Shown here piece after piece: positions 8,467 through 15,399 of a stretch of 64,000 nucleotides of DNA. The notes under the pieces are model-generated. The model saw only the letters and a program-made list of their open reading frames with translations, had not been told where the DNA came from and did not search any database. This DNA is from RGIG990 sp045589455 (GTDB taxonomy: Bacteria > Verrucomicrobiota > Kiritimatiellia > RFP12 > UBA3636). The stretch spans positions 58,021-122,020 of the forward strand of contig JAZNPC010000070.1 in NCBI GenBank assembly GCA_045589455.1. The letters are read 5' to 3'. The position numbers and the translations under genes are program-made. Positions within the stretch are counted from its first letter, which is position 1. Every line of letters begins with the position of its first letter.

Positions 8467-8614
8467 AATGTTAATTTTGACATATTATTAGCAACACCAT
8501 TAAAGGTGACATAAATTTGTTTTATACTTTACTTTCTTTTACGTATTTTATAAAATCATTATTAATAAAAATGTTAATAGAATTGTGTTTGTCAATTGTA
8601 AAAATTAACATTTT
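8467..8614. promoter_or_regulatory. Three AATGTTAAT-type sites, possible operator of the XRE gene
   Basis: The intergenic region contains AATGTTAAT at 8467-8475 and a perfect 11-base inverted pair, AAAATGTTAAT (8568-8578) and ATTAACATTTT (8604-8614), spaced 25 bases apart. A TTGACA lies at 8478-8483 next to the first copy. Repeated sites just upstream of a DNA-binding regulator suggest autoregulation. AT-richness makes chance matches possible, so this is tentative. Confidence 0.38.
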
Positions 8615-8658
8615 AATTAATCGATTTCATTTCAAAGTTTAATGAGGAGTATAATATA

Positions 8659-9858
8659 ATGGCAAAAAAACGCGTAAATACGGAACAATTGCATGATGAA
8701 CTTCTAGATGACAACAAGAATGAGCGTACACGAGTAGCAAGATCAATTCGTGAATTTCGTTTAAGAGCAAGGATTCCTCAAAAAGATTTTGCAAAGCAAG
8801 TTGGTATGTTACCAGCGCAGCTTTGTAATGTTGAAAAAGGTAAGAATATGCCTTCCTTGGGAACAATTTGTCGTATCGCAGAAGTTTTAGGTGTTACAGT
8901 TAATGATTTAATGTATCATAGAACCTTTAAAGATGGTCCTAAAATTGGTGATTTACGTAAGGGTAAGGAAAAGACAAACGAACTTGTAAAAAGTTTAGAT
9001 GAATATGTTTCTCCTTATGAATTTTGTAATCGTAAATATATTCGCGTGTCAAGACCTATTCACAGCACCGATTATTTAACTCAAGATATTGCTGTGACAT
9101 TAGACAAACGACTAATTGAATATAATGATTTAGAGACCCGTGGTCAAGTTAATCAAAAAGCTTGGTTTACTTTTGATTTGCCAATCTTGATAGATGATCA
9201 ACAATCTATTGAGCATTTAACCACTCGTGTTCGTGCTGCACTAGGTATTGGTTCTGCAGTAGTGATGGATTATGTTCAATTATTTGAGACATTTGGTATC
9301 AAGGTTATTTTCTTAAAGGACCTTCCTGAATATGATTCTAGTGATGAGTCTTCTCATTCTACTTTCCAAAGCTGTTCCTTATATGACAAAGAAAATAGGA
9401 ATGCGGTAATTGTTCTTAATAATTCTATGAATGCAGAAAGAAAACAATTCCGTCTTATCTATGAACTTGGAATCATTTACTTATACGCGAACAATAGGTA
9501 TTCAATGATTATAGAGACAAAGGAAAATCGCAGATTGGCAAAATATTTCGCTGCATGTTTCTTGGTTCCACGCGATACATTATTGAATGACGTGTTTACA
9601 TTTGGAATTCGCCCAACAGAATGGACATATGAAATTGTTTTGGCATTTAAGTCTCGTTTTGGAGTTTCTGCCGAATCATTTGTATATCGTCTTCTTGAGA
9701 TTAGGCGTATTCAAAAGAATGTTGCAGATGAAATTTTGGATAAAATAAAGAAGTTTTATGCTGAAAATAACAATAAAGAGCCAGGAGGCACATTATCTCG
9801 TATTTGCATAGAAGAAAGCTCTCGATTTGAGCTTTTGAGAATATGTAATAAACGTTAG
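8659..9858 (+). CDS. XRE-family regulator with degenerate ImmA/IrrE-like domain
   Basis: 399 residues. Residues about 30-80 are a helix-turn-helix of the XRE/Cro type (RLRARIPQKDFAKQVGM, LCNVEKGKNMPSLGTICRIAEVLGV). The C-terminal half (about 180-360) resembles the ImmA/IrrE metallopeptidase domain: FETFGIKVIFL, NAVIVLNNSM, ERKQFRLIYELG, FAACFLVPRDTL. The zinc motif HExxH expected after RF(T/R)LxH is replaced by YELGI at about residues 268-272, so both His ligands are missing and proteolysis is unlikely. The protein may sense a ligand or partner instead of cleaving. Repeated inverted sites upstream suggest self-regulation. No toxin or phage genes lie nearby. Confidence 0.8.
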   Translation: MAKKRVNTEQLHDELLDDNKNERTRVARSIREFRLRARIPQKDFAKQVGMLPAQLCNVEKGKNMPSLGTICRIAEVLGVTVNDLMYHRTFKDGPKIGDLRKGKEKTNELVKSLDEYVSPYEFCNRKYIRVSRPIHSTDYLTQDIAVTLDKRLIEYNDLETRGQVNQKAWFTFDLPILIDDQQSIEHLTTRVRAALGIGSAVVMDYVQLFETFGIKVIFLKDLPEYDSSDESSHSTFQSCSLYDKENRNAVIVLNNSMNAERKQFRLIYELGIIYLYANNRYSMIIETKENRRLAKYFAACFLVPRDTLLNDVFTFGIRPTEWTYEIVLAFKSRFGVSAESFVYRLLEIRRIQKNVADEILDKIKKFYAENNNKEPGGTLSRICIEESSRFELLRICNKR

Positions 9859-10014
9859 AAATGCTGAGTTGTGGTGTTTTTAATAAAATTATTGATTTTT
9901 CCAATAAAAAGATAACTTTTCTATTGATTTTTTTACTAAAATTCTATACTCTTTTACTAGTTAAGTAGAACACTTGACTAAAAAAGTTATAATCTTAAAA
10001 ATTCGGGAGCCGAT

Positions 10015-11181
10015 ATGGGCAAAGTATTAAAAGTTTTAACAATAATCGTATTTCTACTAAGCATAGTTGCTTTTATTTTAGGCATGATGAACTTTAACAA
10101 GCGCGAGTTGTTAATTGCTCGTACGCGTGTTTTGGAAGAAAGCCTCATCAAGATAGCTAGTACATTTGAAGCAGCAGATCCTGTATTTGAGGGAGATGCT
10201 GATCATGATGAATATGATGTAGACGATGTTACTGATATGCCTAATGATGCTCCTACAACATCCGAGTTTTGGGAGTCATATGATGACAGTTTGGAAGTAA
10301 TGGATGTTTCAACATTAAACCTAAATACTGAAGATGCTAGATTTACGCTACGTCAGTATTACTTCTTGGCTGATCCAGAAAATCCTTCAGTGCCAAATTA
10401 TGAAACTGGTGTTCCTGTTAAGGATTCTCTTGGTGAATTTAAAACATCAGGTTCTGGAACAATGCAAGAGTTGCTTGATTTGGTTCAAGAGCGTGCTAAT
10501 GGTCAGAGACACTTACTTCTTAAAACACGTGAGCAATTGATTTCTGTTCGTGAAGAGCTAGAAAAGGTTATCAATTTATACAATGAAGAGAAGAAATCTC
10601 ATCGTCAAAGCAAAGCAACAATTACATCTTTAAATCAAAAGATTGCTGAACTAGAAGAAAAAATTAGTACTTTGGAAAGACAAATTTCACAGCTAGAGCG
10701 TGAGAAGGTAGAGTTGACCGATAAGATTTCTGCTTTGGAGGCAGAGCTCGCACTTAAGGCAGAGGAAAATACATCATTGGCTTCAGAGATTTCTTCTCTT
10801 AAGGAAGAGATTAAGCGTCTAACCGAAACAGATCCTGTAGGTGCAGTAGCAGCACCTGGTGGCTCTGGTCCTATAAGCACAGTAGTTCTATCTCCTGGTA
10901 ATAAGGGTAAAATTGTTGGTGTAGATAACTCTTGCGATTTAGTAGTTGTACAGCTAACAGATGCTGCAATGAAAGAAATCTTAGGAGAAGATATGTCTAA
11001 GGAATTCGTACCTATTGAGATGATGGTTATTCGTGAGGGTCTAGATGGTCCTGCAGGTCCTATTGTTACTCGCATCCGTATCGACCGTGTTTCTCTTGAT
11101 GGTTCTAACCTTGGCTATGCAGATAATCTATATGGTTGGGAGCAGAGCCCAGTTCAGGTTGGTGACTCAGTTATTTACTAA
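10015..11181 (+). CDS. Membrane-anchored coiled-coil protein, function unknown
   Basis: 388 residues. A single N-terminal transmembrane segment (about residues 5-26) is followed by an acidic low-complexity stretch (about 58-95), a long heptad-patterned coiled coil (about 150-272, with LEEKISTLERQISQLEREK) and a C-terminal beta-rich domain beginning about residue 298 (GNKGKIVGVDNSCDLVVVQL). A CGGGAG site sits five bases before the ATG. The layout suggests a periplasm-facing, trimer- or dimer-forming structural protein, perhaps envelope related. It is followed closely by a tiny lipoprotein gene, likely co-transcribed. I do not recognise the family. Confidence 0.75.
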   Translation: MGKVLKVLTIIVFLLSIVAFILGMMNFNKRELLIARTRVLEESLIKIASTFEAADPVFEGDADHDEYDVDDVTDMPNDAPTTSEFWESYDDSLEVMDVSTLNLNTEDARFTLRQYYFLADPENPSVPNYETGVPVKDSLGEFKTSGSGTMQELLDLVQERANGQRHLLLKTREQLISVREELEKVINLYNEEKKSHRQSKATITSLNQKIAELEEKISTLERQISQLEREKVELTDKISALEAELALKAEENTSLASEISSLKEEIKRLTETDPVGAVAAPGGSGPISTVVLSPGNKGKIVGVDNSCDLVVVQLTDAAMKEILGEDMSKEFVPIEMMVIREGLDGPAGPIVTRIRIDRVSLDGSNLGYADNLYGWEQSPVQVGDSVIY

Positions 11182-11205
11182 TCCCATAGTTAACCTTAAG
11201 GTATA

Positions 11206-11382
11206 ATGGAAGAAAAGAAAAAGCCTATAGGAATAATGCTAATTTTGCTAGTCACATTGTTTGTTGGACTAGCAAGTGGTTGCAAAGCCATGGCGAATCC
11301 GGATGGCACAGATTTAAATTGGGCTGAAAGAGAATCATGGGAGGGAGTCCCTGGTGCATTACAGTCTATGTTAAATGAATAA
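11206..11382 (+). CDS. Small lipoprotein, 58 residues
   Basis: A short ORF 24 bases after the coiled-coil gene. It starts MEEKKKPIG, has a hydrophobic core, and a textbook lipobox LASGC (Cys at residue 26), leaving a 33-residue mature peptide ending WEGVPGALQSMLNE. A TAAGG stretch lies seven bases before the ATG. The lipobox and clean signal peptide make it likely real. The function is unknown; co-transcription with the membrane coiled-coil protein suggests an envelope role. Confidence 0.72.
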   Translation: MEEKKKPIGIMLILLVTLFVGLASGCKAMANPDGTDLNWAERESWEGVPGALQSMLNE

Positions 11383-11392
11383 TATAATACTT

Positions 11393-11420
11393 CGCGCGCT
11401 GGGGATTAACACAGCGCGTG
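11393..11420 (+). terminator. GC-rich hairpin before adk, possible terminator or attenuator
   Basis: Nine-pair stem (11393-11401 with 11412-11420, containing cgcgctg/cagcgcg) with a 10-base loop. The downstream tract is only ttgtaatttt, so termination would be weak. Confidence 0.4.
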
Positions 11421-11444
11421 TTGTAATTTTAAAAGGTGATATAA

Positions 11445-12089
11445 ATGCAAATAATTGTATTCTTAGGCGCTCCGGGTGCTGGTAAGGGCACCGCAGCAGT
11501 ACGTATAGCAGAAAAGCTTCCTGCAAAGCATATCTCAACAGGTGCAATGCTTCGTGAAGCAGTAAAAAATGGCACACCAGCAGGTTTGGCTGCAAAGTCA
11601 TATATGGACGCAGGCTCTCTTGTTCCTGATAGTGTACTAATTGACATGATTGGTGAGCTACTAACTGCTTCTACACCAGATTCTGTATTCCTATTTGATG
11701 GTTTCCCACGCAACGAAAGTCAAGCTGCAGCACTAGACGAGCTAGCTGTAAAGTTTAATGCAGAGGTTGGTCCAGCAGTTTGTATTGATGTTTGCGAAGA
11801 GCTATTGCTAAAGCGCCTAGGTGGTCGTCGCGTATGCCCAGCATGTGGCGCAGGCTTCCATGTTCTATCTCTACCTCCAAAAGTTGAAGGTGTTTGCGAT
11901 ACATGTCAGGCAGCACTTATCACACGTGCAGATGATCAGCCAGAGACAATTAAGCATCGCCTTGAAGTTTATGAGGAGCAGACAGCACCTCTAATCGAAT
12001 GGTATAAGAAGGCAGGAAAGCTACGTATGGTTGATGGTTCTGGTGATGCAGATGCTGTTGCCGACGCAATTATGGAAATAATTCGCTAG
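11445..12089 (+). CDS. adk: Adenylate kinase, zinc-type LID
   Basis: 214 residues, the standard long-form length. P-loop GAPGAGKGT is at residues 7-15; the AMP-binding core HISTGAMLREAV and the motif LFDGFPRNESQA are present. The LID domain carries Cys-x2-Cys pairs (CPACG and CDTC), which mark a zinc-stabilised LID. It interconverts ATP plus AMP with two ADP in the cytoplasm. The base composition is a little richer in GC than the neighbours, as often seen in highly expressed genes. Confidence 0.96.
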   Translation: MQIIVFLGAPGAGKGTAAVRIAEKLPAKHISTGAMLREAVKNGTPAGLAAKSYMDAGSLVPDSVLIDMIGELLTASTPDSVFLFDGFPRNESQAAALDELAVKFNAEVGPAVCIDVCEELLLKRLGGRRVCPACGAGFHVLSLPPKVEGVCDTCQAALITRADDQPETIKHRLEVYEEQTAPLIEWYKKAGKLRMVDGSGDADAVADAIMEIIR

Positions 12090-12139
12090 ATTTATTTCTT
12101 TTCTCCGCAGAATATATAAATAATCAAAGGAGGTCCACC

Positions 12140-13516
12140 ATGTCAAGTCCACAGAAAGATGTAAAGAAAATAGAAGATATTGTTAACCGCTTGTATAAGG
12201 CTTATAAGCCTTCGGCAAAAAAATATCATTATACATTTTCTCTTCCAGAGATAACTGTTGGTGGGCTTCCTACAATTATTTTTCTAGGTAACCATTCATC
12301 AGGAAAATCGACTTTAATTAATCATTTATTGAGTGATTCTACCGTTCAGGACACAGGTGTAGCTCCTACGGATGATGGGTTTACGATTATTCAATATGGA
12401 GAAAAAGACGAGGATTTTTATGGTCCAGCTGCTTTAGGTAGATTAACTAAAGAGTTTTCTAACCTAGGTAAATATGGACCAGAATTTCTTCAAAACCTAC
12501 GAGTAAAATATAGAAAATGCGATTTTCTAAAAAAGGTTAACTTAATTGACAGCCCAGGAATGATTGATACTGTTGGAGAAAAAACCTCCCGCGGTTATAA
12601 TTTTCCCGCTGTAGTTCGAAGCTTTGTTGAAATATCAAACGTAGTTTTCTTTATGTTTGATCCAGATAAACCAGGAACTACTAGTGAAACTGTTGAAGTT
12701 CTTTCTAAATGCATGTTTGGTATGGAGTTCAAACTCCGTGTTTTATTAAACAAATGTGATACTTTTGAAAACATGTATGATTTTGCACGATCATATGGTG
12801 CTTTATGTTGGAATCTTTCTCGTATTCTAAAGTTCAAGGATTTACCAAAGATTTTTACAACGTTTACACCTAATGATAAAACACGTGTTAGCACACAAGT
12901 TGATTTAAACTGGTTTGACAAGCATCGTGCTGAATTATTAAATCTTATAGCAACAGCACAGGATCGCAAGCTAGATAGTGTAATTGCAGCTGTATCAGCT
13001 GATTTTATACAATTCTATATTAGAGTGGTCGTTTTGTTAACTGCAGGCAGAAAGCTTTTCTTTTCACGTCTCAAAGGCGTAGGTATAACTCTTGCTACTT
13101 CGTTGGTGTTATTTGGATTAGAAGCATGGTGCTATAAATCCTTGACTCAGCTTAGTGTGTTTGGTCCATTCTCATTAAAATTATTTATTTTCTGGATTAT
13201 CGCAATTTTAAGTGTTGGTGCAAGTTTGGCTTTTGGAATGATGCTAACTCGTATGTTTACAAAGAAATTGCGAGCAAATATTGTTCTTCATATTGATGAA
13301 TTTTTTGAGTCTTGTTTTGTGGAGTCTCTTTCATATGGAGAAAGAGAAGACTTACGTCAATATTGGTCTGTAATTAAGGTCGAAACGGCATCCATTATAA
13401 AAAATATTAAAAGGCTACCATTATTCACATGGGGTCTAAAGCATAGGCTTGAAAATATTGTTTATACTCAATTAAAAGAAATAATGGAAAAGCTTCGTAG
13501 AAAAGGCCAAAAGTAA
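12140..13516 (+). CDS. Dynamin/EHD-like membrane GTPase
   Basis: 458 residues preceded by a near-perfect AAGGAGGT site. An N-terminal GTPase domain has a P-loop GNHSSGKST (from residue 50), an isolated switch Thr in TGVAPTDDGF, G3 DSPG (about 137) and G4 NKCD (about 204). The opening PEITVGGLPTIIFLGNHSSGKST arrangement recalls the EHD branch of the dynamin superfamily. Two hydrophobic segments near 313-335 and 346-368 would form a membrane hairpin, followed by a short basic helical tail. Bacterial dynamin-like proteins remodel or protect membranes. It sits between adk and tsaB without a partner GTPase. The GTPase class is certain; the EHD assignment is probable. Confidence 0.82.
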   Translation: MSSPQKDVKKIEDIVNRLYKAYKPSAKKYHYTFSLPEITVGGLPTIIFLGNHSSGKSTLINHLLSDSTVQDTGVAPTDDGFTIIQYGEKDEDFYGPAALGRLTKEFSNLGKYGPEFLQNLRVKYRKCDFLKKVNLIDSPGMIDTVGEKTSRGYNFPAVVRSFVEISNVVFFMFDPDKPGTTSETVEVLSKCMFGMEFKLRVLLNKCDTFENMYDFARSYGALCWNLSRILKFKDLPKIFTTFTPNDKTRVSTQVDLNWFDKHRAELLNLIATAQDRKLDSVIAAVSADFIQFYIRVVVLLTAGRKLFFSRLKGVGITLATSLVLFGLEAWCYKSLTQLSVFGPFSLKLFIFWIIAILSVGASLAFGMMLTRMFTKKLRANIVLHIDEFFESCFVESLSYGEREDLRQYWSVIKVETASIIKNIKRLPLFTWGLKHRLENIVYTQLKEIMEKLRRKGQK

Positions 13517-13530
13517 TAATTGGTATTTAT

Positions 13531-14172
13531 ATGCTATTAGCAATTGAGCGTTCAACAGCACAAAGTTCTGCCTCCCTTTACACAGCAGATAATAAGCTAT
13601 TAAAAAGCAGAATTGTATTTTCATCAGGTACTGGTGATGCCTATGAATTAATTAATGGGTTACTTGAAGAGACTGGTGTAGCAATTAATCAGATTAAGCG
13701 CTATGCTGTAGGCTTGGGACCAGGCTCATTTTCAGGAATTCGTTCGGGTTTAGCAGTAATCAATGGGTTTGCAATACCTGATGGAGCAAAGGTTGTTGGC
13801 GTAGGAAGCGCTGTTGCTGCTGCTTACGCCTATCGTAAAGAATATCCTCGTACAGATCGTATAGCTGTTCTTGGCGATGCTCGCCGTGGCAGAGTCTGGA
13901 TGGCAACCTTTGGTGAAGGATATAATCATTGTCACGATGCAAATGGTTTTGCACAAATTTCTAAAGCAGAGCTCGCATCAGCAATTCCTGCAGATGCTGT
14001 TATTATTACCCCTGATTGGGAGCGCTTAAAGGTAGATTTGCAAGCCGCAATTCCTTCCTCACGCCTTATCTCAGAGCCTTTTTATCCAACAGCAGAAGCA
14101 GTTGCAGAGTTGGCTATTGCGGGACATTGTGCCACAATTCCTGCCCCAATTTATCTAAATCCAGCTGTCTAA
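13531..14172 (+). CDS. tsaB: tRNA threonylcarbamoyladenosine biosynthesis protein TsaB
   Basis: 213 residues. The start LLAIERSTAQSSASLY and the central VGLGPGSFSGIRSGLAVINGFA are diagnostic of TsaB/YeaZ. TsaB is the ASKHA-fold scaffold that binds TsaD and TsaE in making t6A37 of ANN-decoding tRNAs. It is a little shorter than the 220-230 residue norm but ends naturally. Its partners tsaD and tsaE are not in the window. It begins 14 bases after the GTPase gene. Confidence 0.92.
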   Translation: MLLAIERSTAQSSASLYTADNKLLKSRIVFSSGTGDAYELINGLLEETGVAINQIKRYAVGLGPGSFSGIRSGLAVINGFAIPDGAKVVGVGSAVAAAYAYRKEYPRTDRIAVLGDARRGRVWMATFGEGYNHCHDANGFAQISKAELASAIPADAVIITPDWERLKVDLQAAIPSSRLISEPFYPTAEAVAELAIAGHCATIPAPIYLNPAV

Positions 14173-14202
14173 TCTTCCTACCTCTTGAATAAAATTTATC
14201 CA

Positions 14203-14598
14203 ATGAAAATAGGTATAACTTTTGGAACATTTGATGTTTTTCATTTTGGGCACTTACGTATATTAGAACGTTCTAGAGAGCTCTGTGATAAGCTTGTTGT
14301 TGGTATATCAAGTGATGAATTAAATTTTTCAAAAAAAGGTAAGCTGCCAGTCTATAATTTTGAAGAACGAGCCCGTATTGTTGGTGCCTTAAAAGTCGTT
14401 GATGAGGTTTTTAAGGAAGAAAGCCTAGAGTTAAAAGCAGAATATATAAAGAAATTTAATGCTTCTGTGCTTATTATGGGTGATGACTGGGTTGGGAAGT
14501 TTGATTGGGTTAAAGAGTATTGCGATGTTGAAGTGATATATCTTCCACGTACTCCAAGTGTCTCCACAACTGCAATTATAGAAAAAATTCGCAGTTAA
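14203..14598 (+). CDS. tagD: Glycerol-3-phosphate cytidylyltransferase-like protein (TagD family)
   Basis: 131 residues, matching TagD (about 130). Signatures: GTFDVFHFGH (HxGH nucleotidyl motif), LVVGISSDE, the GDDWVGKFD segment and the C-terminal RTPSVSTTAII, corresponding to the RTEGISTT motif of TagD. The family transfers CMP to glycerol 3-phosphate, giving CDP-glycerol. In a diderm this would feed a glycerol-phosphate-containing glycan rather than teichoic acid. A TTG at 14185 is in frame, but ATG 14203 matches the family start. No polymerase or tag gene is adjacent. Related sugar- or ethanolamine-phosphate substrates are possible. Confidence 0.8.
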   Translation: MKIGITFGTFDVFHFGHLRILERSRELCDKLVVGISSDELNFSKKGKLPVYNFEERARIVGALKVVDEVFKEESLELKAEYIKKFNASVLIMGDDWVGKFDWVKEYCDVEVIYLPRTPSVSTTAIIEKIRS

Positions 14599-14691
14599 TT
14601 CTTTTTCTATGCTAGTGCGTGAGTGTTAAGACCTTGCCACAATTTTTTTATTTAAACCTTTGATTAATTTTTGGTTTCTTTAGTTGTTTCT

Positions 14692-15132
14692 ATGAGTGAT
14701 TTGCCTACAGAGAAAAAGGATGAGTTCCCTCCATTGATGTCGAACACGATTGCGGCAGGCTTTCCATCCCCAGCAGAGCAATATGTAGAAGCACCACTAG
14801 ATTTGAACCAATTACTTGTAAAGCGTCCAGCAGCAACCTTTTTTCTTCGCGTTTCAGGGACATCTATGATTGACGCAGGAATTTTTGATGGTGATATTCT
14901 TGTTGTTGATAGAAGCATAGAGGCTAAGGATGGAATGATTGTTGTTGCTTGTGTTGATGGGGAGTTTACCGTAAAAAATCTCAAGAAGGATGGCAATTCA
15001 ATAACTCTTGAGCCAGCAAATAAAAGCTACCCATCAATTACCTTTAAAGACGGTATGGAGCTACGTATTTTTGGCGTAGTTACTGCAACAATACATAGAT
15101 TTATTAATCTAAATTCTACTATTAAACCATAG
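14692..15132 (+). CDS. umuD: UmuD-type S24 peptidase, SOS mutagenesis subunit
   Basis: 146 residues. The cleavage site Ala22-Gly23 is followed by FPSPAEQYVE and DLNQLLV, closely resembling E. coli UmuD. The catalytic Ser is in GTSMIDAG (residue 58) and the Lys in GEFTVKNL (residue 95). RecA-stimulated self-cleavage would give UmuD', the partner of UmuC in translesion polymerase V. ATG 14692 is preferred over the TTG at 14671, which has no ribosome-binding site. Its partner umuC lies 4.2 kb downstream beyond a large surface-protein gene, an unusual separation. I could not identify a LexA box with confidence. Confidence 0.92.
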   Translation: MSDLPTEKKDEFPPLMSNTIAAGFPSPAEQYVEAPLDLNQLLVKRPAATFFLRVSGTSMIDAGIFDGDILVVDRSIEAKDGMIVVACVDGEFTVKNLKKDGNSITLEPANKSYPSITFKDGMELRIFGVVTATIHRFINLNSTIKP

Positions 15133-15133
15133 T

Positions 15134-15161
15134 TTTTGTACAAAATAATAGTTTTGTACAT
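15134..15161 (+). repeat. TTTTGTACA direct repeats with palindrome
   Basis: The perfect palindrome TTTTGTACAAAA (15134-15145) is followed six bases later by TTTTGTACAT (15152-15161), immediately after the umuD stop. It could be a protein-binding site, for example LexA-like, but no other copy was recognised near umuC. Confidence 0.4.
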
Positions 15162-15319
15162 CCTTTTACTTATATCACGTTTGTTGTTTTGTTTATTGTG
15201 ATAGTTTATCTTAAATAGAGAAAAAGTATGTAACATAAAATTTTGTTTGCATTTTAATGCTATCACTTTCTCTATAAATTATTTATTCACAAAAATTAGG
15301 CAAAATAACATATTGTTTC

Positions 15320-15349
15320 TTGACAATAATTAAGTGATATATGTAATAT
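15320..15349 (+). promoter_or_regulatory. Promoter of the giant glycine-rich protein
   Basis: Consensus TTGACA at 15320-15325 and TAATAT at 15344-15349, 18 bases apart, with a TG before the -10 (extended -10). It lies 50 bases before the start codon. Confidence 0.6.
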
Positions 15350-15399
15350 ATATTCATAAATCGTAAATCGCTTTATTGACCTAATTTTAAGAGTTAAAT

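Noticed and set aside
9974..9993. TTGACT and TATAAT ahead of the coiled-coil gene
   Set aside because: Spacing is only eight bases, too short for a sigma70 pair.
14600..14691. LexA (SOS) box upstream of umuD
   Set aside because: No recognisable SOS consensus could be picked out; reporting one would be guesswork.
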